A stretch of 7,829 bases of DNA from an uncultured Clostridia bacterium (GTDB lineage: Bacteria; Bacillota; Clostridia; JAAYHZ01), in assembly GCA_937894465.1 (NCBI GenBank), contig CALCRE010000265.1, positions 1-7,829 of the forward strand, read 5' to 3'. The position numbers were made by a program, and so were the translations under genes. Under the pieces are notes generated by a model. That model saw only the letters and a list, made by a program, of their open reading frames with translations. It made no database searches and had not been told where the DNA came from. This document shows, piece after piece, positions 1 to 6,672 of the stretch (positions within the stretch are counted from its first letter, which is position 1; every line of letters begins with the position of its first letter).

Positions 1-1
1 T

Positions 2-1108
2 TCTAGAACAAGATTACTCAACACTCTCTCCGGGAAAGCTGTGGATCGCATTCCTGTGTCTCCTTTTATTTGGTCAAATTTCGTCAATGAATATTTCAAA
101 CGTCAATTAGCGGATCAAGAGCTTGATGAGGCTTGCTTCAAAGTGTATAAGGATTTGGGTTTTGACACCATGTTAAGAACATGCAATATAGCGGAAGCTA
201 CGGACGAATGCTTCTTGGATTCAAGGAACTGGCAGGTGGAATTGCTGAAAAAACAAATTTCAGAGAAAGAACGTCACGAGATTACCATCATTAAAACTCC
301 TGAGAGAACACTGACACAAGTAAAGAGCTTTCAAAGGATCACTCCATATGAAGAAGTCAATGCGAACATCGAATGCTTTATCAAATCCAAAGAAGACTTT
401 CATCAATTTATAAAATATCAACCCCAAGTACCTACCTATGATTGTTCAAGGATTACTCGATCAAAGCAAATGTTAGGGAATGAGGGGATCACTGCACCTT
501 GGACACAAGGGATATTCAATTATCTTGGAGATTTAAGAAAACCTGAGAATTTGGTGTTGGATATGATCATGGATCCTTTGTTTTATCACCAAATGATGAC
601 TTATTTCACAGACCGGTGGGTAAACATATCTGCTCAATTTGCCAAAGCCGGAGCAGATGTTTTATGTGTCAGTGGAAATATTGCCACGGCAACATTCTTA
701 GGAAAAGAATATTTCGAAGAGTTTGTGCTGGAATATGAAAAACGGCATATAGTGGCGATTAAAGAAGCCGGAGCTTATATACTGTATCATAATTGCGGGG
801 ATGCCAATGCACTTTACCCTACATACAACCGGCTGGGACCGGATATTTTCGAATCCTTTGTGGAACCGCCTTATGGCGACACGGACTTGGATTATGCACT
901 TCAAACACTGGACAAAAATATCGTGATGATTGGGAATATTGATCAAATCGATTTTTTAATGCATGCAACACCTAATGAGGTTCAATCTAGGTGCAAATGT
1001 TTAATGGACTATATGAAAGAGCGGGGCAGGTTTGTTTTGGGTACGACAGACTATTTAAGTGAGGGCACACCTATTGAAAATCTGGTGGCAATGAAAGAAT
1101 GTGTGTAA
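2..1108 (+). CDS. URO-D superfamily (MtaA/uroporphyrinogen decarboxylase-like) protein, 5' partial
   Basis: Probable cobalamin-linked methyltransferase-type member of the uroporphyrinogen decarboxylase (URO-D) fold; substrate unknown, cytoplasmic (no signal peptide or membrane segment). The reading frame is open from base 2 and its first visible residues, SRTRLLNTLSGKAVDRIPV, match the usual URO-D opening ((R)xRLLxxLxGxxxDRxPV). The GTG at 41 is therefore the internal Val of this motif, and the true start lies a few codons left of the window. At least 368 residues are visible. An HNCGD motif (His codon 788, Cys codon 794) matches the first half of the MtaA-type zinc motif HxCx(n)C. The usual C-terminal Cys position reads GTTD (1040-1051), so the third ligand is absent, while the following TPIENLVAM is typical of the family. 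HemE is unlikely because the RQAGR substrate motif is absent. It is followed 45 bases later by a Gfo/Idh/MocA gene in a likely operon. The family call is firm; the reaction is not. Confidence 0.85.
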   Translation, partial: SRTRLLNTLSGKAVDRIPVSPFIWSNFVNEYFKRQLADQELDEACFKVYKDLGFDTMLRTCNIAEATDECFLDSRNWQVELLKKQISEKERHEITIIKTPERTLTQVKSFQRITPYEEVNANIECFIKSKEDFHQFIKYQPQVPTYDCSRITRSKQMLGNEGITAPWTQGIFNYLGDLRKPENLVLDMIMDPLFYHQMMTYFTDRWVNISAQFAKAGADVLCVSGNIATATFLGKEYFEEFVLEYEKRHIVAIKEAGAYILYHNCGDANALYPTYNRLGPDIFESFVEPPYGDTDLDYALQTLDKNIVMIGNIDQIDFLMHATPNEVQSRCKCLMDYMKERGRFVLGTTDYLSEGTPIENLVAMKECV

Positions 1109-1140
1109 ATTTTAAATATTGTTTCGGATGAAATTGGCTT

Positions 1141-1145
1141 GGAGG
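1141..1145 (+). promoter_or_regulatory. Ribosome-binding site fixing the start of the first Gfo/Idh/MocA gene
   Basis: GGAGG sits 8 bases before the ATG at 1154. An in-frame TTG at 1139 overlaps this site and would add five residues (MEVNT) ahead of the Rossmann strand, so it cannot be the start used with this site. Confidence 0.8.
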
Positions 1146-1153
1146 TAAACACC

Positions 1154-2293
1154 ATGATTAAAGTTGGAATTGTCGGTGCAAGAGGTTTAAGCACCATTAA
1201 GGGAATGCAAGCAAACCCTAATGTGCAAGTCATGGCTTTGTGTGACTTAGACGGAGAATTTGTTAAAAAAAGAGCAACGGAATTGAATATTCCTCATCAC
1301 TACAGAATCTATGAAGATATGCTCGAGAGTGATATTGATGCCGTGGTAATTGCCACTCCCATGCAATGTCACGTTCCCCAGGCATTAGCAGCACTGGATG
1401 CAGGAAAACATGTCATGAGCGAAGTGACGGCCGGAGTGACCATGGATGAGCTTTTCTGGCTTTGCGAAAAGGTGGAGGAAAGCAAGAAGGTCTATATGAT
1501 GGCTGAAAACTATTACTATATGCCGGAGATTCAAGTGGTCAAAGGAATGGTGGATGCCGGCGTATTCGGTGAAGTATATTTCGGGGAAGGGGAGTATACC
1601 CACGAAATAAAGCACATGACCAAATATGATTACGGAAGGTTTTCCAGTGGTAAAACATCCTGGAGAAAGTATTGGCAATTCGGAAGAAGAGGTTCCTTTT
1701 ATCCAACTCATAGTTTAGGTCCTGTGATGAAGTGGTTTGAAGGTGAAAGGATTAAAACCGTTCGAACCGTGGGTTCCGGTCATTGGACGGCACCTCAATT
1801 GCGGGCAGATGACACGGCATTGACTTTGTGCACTACTGAAAGTGGCAAGTTGATCAAAATTCGTGCGGATTGCGTATCCAATCGCCCCCATTGTGCAACG
1901 TTTTATTCGATCCAGGGAACAAAAGGTTGCTATGAAGCTGCAAGAGGTTTGGGTGATCAAGCAAAGGTATGGTTTGAAGGAATTGATGAGGAAAAAGATC
2001 GAAAATGGTATCCCTTGGCTAACTTTTATGATCAATACTTACCGGGGCGATACAAAAATGCCACGGAAGACCAAAGAAAGTCCGGTCACGGAGGGGGAGA
2101 CTTCTTTATCGTAGAGGATTTTATCAATGCAATCCTTTATGGTGATAAACCAGGTGTGGATGTTTATGAGGCTTGTGAGTGGACAACAGTGGCCTTTTTG
2201 TCCGAATTGTCCGTGATGAACGGGGGGCGCGAGATGGAAATGCCCAAGTTCAGAAAAAACATGCCATGGGAAGAGAAGATCATTAAATTGTAA
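1154..2293 (+). CDS. Gfo/Idh/MocA family oxidoreductase, GH109-like motif set
   Basis: Predicted NAD(P)-dependent cytoplasmic oxidoreductase of 379 residues. The N-terminal Rossmann domain begins MIKVGIVGARG (residues 1-11). The family motif EKP reads EVT (E90-V91-T92), so the usual catalytic lysine is missing. Residues 117-122 are AENYYY. The C-terminal alpha/beta domain has FYPTHSLGP (Y183, H186), a QGTKG segment, and GHGGGDFF (H312, D316). YPTHxLGP, EVx after GKHV, and the HGG(x)D segment are, from memory, hallmarks of the GH109 NAD-dependent glycosidase branch. Standard sugar dehydrogenases of the family instead have EKP and DxGxH. By inference the enzyme oxidises a sugar ring or cleaves a glycoside by transient oxidation. 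ATG 1154 is chosen over TTG 1139 on ribosome-site spacing. It is only distantly similar to the two tandem relatives downstream, and its substrate is unknown. Confidence 0.9.
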   Translation: MIKVGIVGARGLSTIKGMQANPNVQVMALCDLDGEFVKKRATELNIPHHYRIYEDMLESDIDAVVIATPMQCHVPQALAALDAGKHVMSEVTAGVTMDELFWLCEKVEESKKVYMMAENYYYMPEIQVVKGMVDAGVFGEVYFGEGEYTHEIKHMTKYDYGRFSSGKTSWRKYWQFGRRGSFYPTHSLGPVMKWFEGERIKTVRTVGSGHWTAPQLRADDTALTLCTTESGKLIKIRADCVSNRPHCATFYSIQGTKGCYEAARGLGDQAKVWFEGIDEEKDRKWYPLANFYDQYLPGRYKNATEDQRKSGHGGGDFFIVEDFINAILYGDKPGVDVYEACEWTTVAFLSELSVMNGGREMEMPKFRKNMPWEEKIIKL

Positions 2294-2315
2294 TTAAATA
2301 TTATTGAAGATAGAC

Positions 2316-2322
2316 GGAAGGA
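2316..2322 (+). promoter_or_regulatory. Ribosome-binding site supporting a GTG start
   Basis: GGAAGGA lies about 10 bases before GTG 2332. No in-frame ATG occurs before the conserved HxH metal motif of the following gene, so the GTG start is the only one that gives a complete barrel. Confidence 0.6.
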
Positions 2323-2331
2323 AAATTTATT

Positions 2332-3390
2332 GTGGACTTTAGATTAAATCATGTAGATGAACAATTCTACAAAACAACTATAAAGGACTTTTTACCGGAG
2401 GACATAATAGACGTACATACTCATGTATGGCTGGATGATTTCCGCTGCAAAAAAAAGGAAGAGCCGGCTCGCACTGTTTCATGGCCGTCTATGGTGGCAA
2501 AGGATAATTCAATTGAAGATCATATAACCTCCTATCAAATCATGTTTCCGGGGAAAAAAGTCATGCCTTTGATATTCTCCAACCTTTCCCCGGGGGATGA
2601 TTTGGAAAAAGGCAACGAATATATCAGCCGTTGTGCCAAAGAACACCAATTTCCAAGCCTTATGTACGTACAGCCGAATATGCCGGTGGATGAACTAGAG
2701 CGTAAAGTAATCACCGGTGGTTTTGTGGGAATCAAGGTGTATTTGGACTTTGCACCGAAATACATCCCTCAAAATGAAATACGGATTTATGATTTTTTAA
2801 CCCGTGAACATCTTGAAGTTGCAGACCGGAACGGATGGATTGTGATGTTACACATCCCTAGAAACGACCGGTTGAAAGATCCGGTGAACATTGCACAAAT
2901 GATGGAGATTGATGAAAGATACAAGAACACCAAAGTCATTATCGCTCACGTAGGTCGTGCTTATTGCAATGAAGATGTTGGAGATGCATTTTTGCATTTA
3001 AGAAAAACCCAAAGAATATACTTTGATATTAGTGCCAACTGCAATGATTGGGTGTTCAAGGAATTGTTAAAGAATATCGACCACAAACGAATCTTATTCG
3101 GAAGCGACCTACCTATATTGCGTATGAGAACCAAACGGATTTGTGAAAACGGAAAATATATTAACTTGATTCCAAAGGGGATGTATGGCGATGTTTCAAG
3201 GGATTCTCATATGAGAGAATGTACAGGAGAAATTGCTGATCAAATGACTTTGTTCATGTACGAGGAAATAGCTGCATTTTTAGAAGCGGCACAAGAGGTG
3301 GGACTAAAGGAATCCTCCATTCAAGACGTGTTTTACAACAATGCACGTTCCATGTTGATGAATGCAGGATTTGACTTAGGATTGAAATAG
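2332..3390 (+). CDS. Amidohydrolase-2 family metal-dependent hydrolase
   Basis: Predicted cytoplasmic TIM-barrel hydrolase (amidohydrolase superfamily, COG2159-like), 352 residues, GTG start. The barrel opens with IIDVHTHVW, giving the metal-binding HxH (H29, H31). A strand GIKVYLDF supplies K135 at the site where relatives have a lysine or another metal-site residue. VMLHIP (H174), IIAHVGRAY (H206) and LFGSDLP (D259) provide the remaining expected ligands and the catalytic aspartate. The set is complete, so the enzyme should be active. Known members hydrolyse lactones or amides or decarboxylate aromatic acids. In this sugar-enzyme context a lactonase or ring-opening role is a reasonable inference, but the sequence does not show the substrate. 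It sits 38 bases after the Gfo/Idh/MocA gene and 13 bases before the isomerase gene, consistent with co-transcription and linked function. Confidence 0.88.
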   Translation: MDFRLNHVDEQFYKTTIKDFLPEDIIDVHTHVWLDDFRCKKKEEPARTVSWPSMVAKDNSIEDHITSYQIMFPGKKVMPLIFSNLSPGDDLEKGNEYISRCAKEHQFPSLMYVQPNMPVDELERKVITGGFVGIKVYLDFAPKYIPQNEIRIYDFLTREHLEVADRNGWIVMLHIPRNDRLKDPVNIAQMMEIDERYKNTKVIIAHVGRAYCNEDVGDAFLHLRKTQRIYFDISANCNDWVFKELLKNIDHKRILFGSDLPILRMRTKRICENGKYINLIPKGMYGDVSRDSHMRECTGEIADQMTLFMYEEIAAFLEAAQEVGLKESSIQDVFYNNARSMLMNAGFDLGLK

Positions 3391-3403
3391 AAAGAGGAAA
3401 TCA

Positions 3404-4780
3404 ATGATCAAAATAGGTTTACTGCCGTTGTATTTAAAATTGTATGATGACACCATGCCGGAGCTCAGAAAGGAATTTGATTCATTCCAAGAAGAGATTA
3501 TACGGATGCTAGAAGAAAGAGGTTTGTCTATCGTGAAGAGTTCTGTGTGCAGGGTCAAACCTGAGTTTGAAGATGCTGCAAACCTTTTTAAAAAGAATAA
3601 TGTTGATGCAGTGATTACATTGCATTTGGCTTATTCTCCATCCTTAGAGTCGGCGGATGCATTAAAATCCTTAAAGGTTCCTGTGATTGTCCTGGACACT
3701 ACACCGGACTTTGATTTTTCTATGGAACAAATCGCCGGCAAAATTATGTTCAATCATGGTATTCATGGTGTTCAGGATATGTGCAATCTTCTTTTGAGAA
3801 ATGGTGTCCAATATTTCGTATGCGCCGGGCATTACAAATCGTCGGATGTTTTGGACCGGGTGACACGTTTCGCTAAAGCCGCCCATATGGTTAATAAAAT
3901 TAAAAATTGTCATATCGGGATCATTGGTTCGCCGTTTGAAGGAATGGGGGACTTTGGAATCTCATTTGACATATTAAAGAAAACAATCGGAATGGATGTA
4001 TCCACATTTTCCTTTGACAAGTATGAGATTTACGAAAAAATGATCAACCGGGAAGAGGTTGAAGAAGAATACCAAAGGCACTTGGTAAGCTTTGTTGTGG
4101 AGGTTGAAGAAGAGTTCCATAAACAATCCATTGTGCCAAACTTAGTAGTGAGAAAATGGATGGAAGAGAACCGGTTGGATGGCTTTACTGCAAGCTTTAC
4201 GGATATAAAAAAAGGAAACGGGTTTACATCCATGCCTTTTTTGGAAGCTTGTATGCAAATGGCTGAAGGAAAAGGCTATGCAGGGGAAGGGGATGTGTTT
4301 ACGGCAGCATTGATCTGTTCATTAATGTCTGTTTTCAAGGATGTTTCATTCATCGAGATGTTTTGTCCCGATTGGCAAAACGGTGCCGTTTTCATCAGCC
4401 ATATGGGTGAGATGAACTTAAACTTAAGCTATAAAAAGCCGGTTCTGGTGAGAAAACCTTTCCCGTACACCGACGCTGAAGATCCCATTGCCGCATATGG
4501 CGGATTCAAACCGGGTCAATGTGTTTTGGTGGATCTTGCACCTTCTGCAGAAGGATACAACCTCATTTTATCCAATGTGGAAATGTTGGAACCGGTTGTG
4601 AATACCGATATCAAGTATTCTGTTCACGGATGGTTCCAACCTAAAAGAGCTTTACATGAATTTTTAGAAGAATACAGTCGTTACGGAGGAACGCACCATT
4701 TGGCTTGTGTTTATACGGATGAGATTGAAATCATCAAGGCATTTGGTAAGATGATGGGCTTTACTACGGTGCTCATATAG
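3404..4780 (+). CDS. L-arabinose/L-fucose isomerase-like sugar isomerase
   Basis: Predicted cytoplasmic Mn-dependent aldose-ketose isomerase, 458 residues. The N-terminal half (MIKIGLLPLYLKLYDD, then DAVITLHLAYSPS) has the alternating alpha/beta look of the fucose/arabinose isomerase fold. The C-terminal half carries four motifs that match AraA metal and catalytic sites in order and spacing: AGEGD (E295), SFIEMF (E318), ISHMGE (H333) and GGTHH (H431 or H432). At 458 residues it is somewhat shorter than typical AraA (about 500) and diverged in the N-terminal half, so I do not assign araA; it may act on another aldose or a keto-sugar. The ATG has GAGGA (3394-3398) 5 bases upstream and lies 13 bases after the amidohydrolase stop, so translation is probably coupled within one operon. 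No frameshift or truncation is seen. The family is confident, the substrate unknown. Confidence 0.87.
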   Translation: MIKIGLLPLYLKLYDDTMPELRKEFDSFQEEIIRMLEERGLSIVKSSVCRVKPEFEDAANLFKKNNVDAVITLHLAYSPSLESADALKSLKVPVIVLDTTPDFDFSMEQIAGKIMFNHGIHGVQDMCNLLLRNGVQYFVCAGHYKSSDVLDRVTRFAKAAHMVNKIKNCHIGIIGSPFEGMGDFGISFDILKKTIGMDVSTFSFDKYEIYEKMINREEVEEEYQRHLVSFVVEVEEEFHKQSIVPNLVVRKWMEENRLDGFTASFTDIKKGNGFTSMPFLEACMQMAEGKGYAGEGDVFTAALICSLMSVFKDVSFIEMFCPDWQNGAVFISHMGEMNLNLSYKKPVLVRKPFPYTDAEDPIAAYGGFKPGQCVLVDLAPSAEGYNLILSNVEMLEPVVNTDIKYSVHGWFQPKRALHEFLEEYSRYGGTHHLACVYTDEIEIIKAFGKMMGFTTVLI

Positions 4781-4795
4781 ATAAGGAATAAAAGT

Positions 4796-5326
4796 ATGGT
4801 AAATGAACGACTCTCACCACAATTGGTGATGCATTTAGAGAATTTTGATAAGTTACCTATGATGGATTTGCCGGAAAAGTACTCAACTCGATCTGCAAAA
4901 GAAGGTGACGAGCAAGCTTGGGTGGATATTATCAATGATTCTTTTGGGTATTCAGCAAACAGATCCTTTGATTCATTGAAACGTGAAGCTTGCTTTTCCT
5001 ATGACAGGGTGTTTTTCGTATTATATAACGGAATTCCCGTAGGCACGGCAACCTCGTGGTACAGGCAGGAGTGGCCTGATGACACCGGCTATTTGCATAT
5101 GGTGGGGGTTAAACAAGACCATAGCGGAAAACATCTTGGTGCCTATGTAAGCTTAGAAGCGTTAGCTCATATGAAGGCAAGAGGTTTTAAATCCTGTGTG
5201 TTGCAAACGGATGATTTTAGGATTCCGGCCATTAAGACCTATCTGCGCTTGGGATTTCAACCGAAGTTTACTCATGAGAATCACCTAGAGAGATGGGATC
5301 ATATAAAAGAAAAAATTAAGATATAA
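4796..5326 (+). CDS. GNAT family N-acetyltransferase
   Basis: Predicted acetyl-CoA-dependent acyltransferase of 176 residues, cytoplasmic. After an unassigned leader of about 30 residues, the GNAT core starts near YSTRSAKEGDEQAWVDI. Motif A is the strand YLHMVGVKQ followed by the pyrophosphate loop SGKHLG (residues 110-115), where a histidine replaces the glycine/alanine usual at the fourth position. Motif B is VLQTDDFRIPAIKTYLRLGF, with Y149 in the position of the common catalytic or CoA-proximal tyrosine. AAGGA (4783-4787) is 8 bases before ATG, and the gene follows the isomerase by only 15 bases, ending the left operon. The acceptor is unknown: it may acetylate an amino sugar or a pathway intermediate, or act on an unrelated small molecule. 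The 98-base promoter-bearing gap after it suggests that it is the last gene of its transcript. Confidence 0.87.
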   Translation: MVNERLSPQLVMHLENFDKLPMMDLPEKYSTRSAKEGDEQAWVDIINDSFGYSANRSFDSLKREACFSYDRVFFVLYNGIPVGTATSWYRQEWPDDTGYLHMVGVKQDHSGKHLGAYVSLEALAHMKARGFKSCVLQTDDFRIPAIKTYLRLGFQPKFTHENHLERWDHIKEKIKI

Positions 5327-5335
5327 ATTTTTAGC

Positions 5336-5369
5336 TTGACAGTCTGAATATCAATTAGCGTTATATAAC
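5336..5369 (+). promoter_or_regulatory. Candidate sigma-A-type promoter for the tandem oxidoreductase genes
   Basis: A perfect TTGACA (5336-5341) precedes a TATA-rich stretch containing TATATA (5362-5367, 20-base spacer) and TATAAC (5364-5369, 22-base spacer). Both spacers exceed the usual 16-18 bases, so the promoter may be weak or activator-dependent. It lies in the only long intergenic gap of the window. Confidence 0.45.
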
Positions 5370-5372
5370 CTG

Positions 5373-5389
5373 TTACGTTAACGTAAACG
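5373..5389. promoter_or_regulatory. Palindromic operator candidate
   Basis: TTACGTTAACGTAA (5373-5386) is a perfect 14-base palindrome. It overlaps a second, CG-centred dyad, CGTTAACGTAAACG (5376-5389), that has one mismatched pair. It lies immediately after the candidate -10 box, over the likely transcription start, a position typical of repressor binding. A CG-centred dyad suits LacI/GalR-type regulators of sugar genes, but the regulator is not in the window and the family assignment is inference. Confidence 0.55.
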
Positions 5390-5413
5390 GTGTAAAAAGT
5401 TCATTCGGAAAGT

Positions 5414-5417
5414 GAGG
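5414..5417 (+). promoter_or_regulatory. Ribosome-binding site choosing between two close ATGs
   Basis: GAGG is 7 bases before ATG 5425 but only 1 base before ATG 5419. The paralogue at 6700 also begins at the residue matching ATG 5425 (MI(K/R)VGVIGVGRGR), so 5425 is the preferred start. Confidence 0.7.
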
Positions 5418-5424
5418 AATGAAG

Positions 5425-6672
5425 ATGATTAAGGTAGGTGTGATCGGCGTAGGAAGAGGACGATCTTTTGTAAGCAGTGCTAAAACAGCAGGTATGGAGT
5501 TGGTTGCTTTATGTGATACTTGGGAGGAAAAGCTCGATGCTGTGGGAAAGCAATTTAATGTTAGTACCTATACAGACTATGACAAGTTTTTAGAGCACGA
5601 TATGGATGCGGTGATCTTGGCCAACTATTTTCATCAGCATGCTCCTTTTGCCATAAAAGCATTAGAAGCCGGAAAGCATGTCATGAGTGAAACCACGGCA
5701 GTGATTACCATGGCGGAAGCTGTAGCTCTTGTGAACAAGGTAGAAGAAACAGGAAAGATCTATATGTTGGCCGAAAACTACCCGTACTTTAAATACAATC
5801 AGGAAATGAGAAGATTGTATCAAGCCGGGGAAATCGGCGAAATGGTTTACGGTGAAGGGGAGTACCTTCATCCGGATCCGGTGGAGGTTCGAAACAAAAG
5901 AGCGGCAGGATTTTTGCACTGGAGAAATAACTTGCCGGCAACTTACTACAACACCCATGCATTAGCCCCTCTGATGCACATTACCGACACTATGCCGGTG
6001 ATGGTGAATGCATTGTGTATCCCTTATTCTGATAAAGATGAACAAATCGACTTATTACCCAAAAAATCCGACACAAGTTCTGTCATCTTAACCAGGATGA
6101 ACAACCACTCGGTGGTGCGAACCATTGGGACCGACTTAAGAGGTCATGGAAATTGGTACAGAATCCACGGCACCAGAGGTTCGATGGAAAATTTGCGTAC
6201 AATGGATCCGCAAATGATGCGGGTGAGACATGATCGGTTTGAGTTAAAAGAAGGTGAAGTGGAAGAGAAAATTTACAAACCGGAATTTCCCTTTATGGCG
6301 GATGTGGCAAATACCACCGGTCACGGGGGAGGGGATTTTTTCACTGATTATTATTTTGCCGAAGCCATCCGCACCGGAGTGCAACCCTATTTTGATGTAT
6401 ACAAAGCCGTTGCCATGTCTGCTGTTGCCATACAAGGATACAAGTCGGCTCATGAAAACGGAGCTCCATATGAAATACCGGATTTTAAGAATAGCAACGC
6501 GGTAAGAGAAAAGTATAAGAATGATAACTGGTGTCCTATGCCGGAGTTCAGAGATGTTCAACCGAATCAACCCTTTGCCAGTGTGTATGGAGACCTTCCC
6601 ATTACCGAAAAAGCAAAGGAATTAGCAAGAAAGCATTGGGTGGAAATAGGGTATCGGGGAGAAGATGTGTAG
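5425..6672 (+). CDS. Gfo/Idh/MocA family oxidoreductase, tandem copy A (full length)
   Basis: Predicted NAD(P)-dependent oxidoreductase of 415 residues. The Rossmann domain starts MIKVGVIGVGRGR with the glycine loop GVGRG (residues 8-12). EKP reads ETT (E89-T90-T91), so the lysine is missing. AENYPY begins at residue 116. The C-terminal domain has TYYNTHALAP (Y175, H178), HGTRG, and GHGGGDFF (H300, D304). As in the gene at 1154, these features recall the GH109-type branch, although YPTH is YNTH here. After the shared core ending at DFKNS (residue 357) there is a 58-residue tail containing NDNWCPMPEF, absent from the other two family members in the window. It is the first gene after the candidate promoter and operator, followed 27 bases later by its close duplicate. 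It probably acts on the same or a related sugar or glycoside; substrate not determinable. Confidence 0.9.
   Translation: MIKVGVIGVGRGRSFVSSAKTAGMELVALCDTWEEKLDAVGKQFNVSTYTDYDKFLEHDMDAVILANYFHQHAPFAIKALEAGKHVMSETTAVITMAEAVALVNKVEETGKIYMLAENYPYFKYNQEMRRLYQAGEIGEMVYGEGEYLHPDPVEVRNKRAAGFLHWRNNLPATYYNTHALAPLMHITDTMPVMVNALCIPYSDKDEQIDLLPKKSDTSSVILTRMNNHSVVRTIGTDLRGHGNWYRIHGTRGSMENLRTMDPQMMRVRHDRFELKEGEVEEKIYKPEFPFMADVANTTGHGGGDFFTDYYFAEAIRTGVQPYFDVYKAVAMSAVAIQGYKSAHENGAPYEIPDFKNSNAVREKYKNDNWCPMPEFRDVQPNQPFASVYGDLPITEKAKELARKHWVEIGYRGEDV

Noticed and set aside
41..43. GTG as the start of the URO-D-like gene
   Set aside because: The frame stays open to the window edge and the upstream residues SRTRLLNTLSGK are the conserved N-terminal motif of the family, so this is an internal valine.
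41..1108. Assignment as heme-pathway uroporphyrinogen decarboxylase (HemE)
   Set aside because: The RQAGR-type substrate motif is absent, an MtaA-like HNCG motif is present, and no heme genes are nearby.
1139..1141. TTG start for the first Gfo/Idh/MocA gene
   Set aside because: It overlaps the GGAGG ribosome-binding site, and the ATG at 1154 is well spaced and begins the Rossmann strand.
5311..5332. Inverted repeat AAAAATT / AATTTTT after the acetyltransferase as a terminator
   Set aside because: The stem is seven A-T pairs with an 8-base loop and overlaps the stop codon; it is too weak to call, although the A/T run may slow transcription.
5371..5390. Catabolite-control (cre) site
   Set aside because: The sequence does not fit the TGNAANCGNNNNC-type spacing on either strand; the symmetric TTACGTTAACGTAA fits a dedicated operator better.
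5419..5421. ATG 5419 as the start of tandem copy A
   Set aside because: It is one base from the ribosome-binding site; ATG 5425 has normal spacing and matches the start of copy B.
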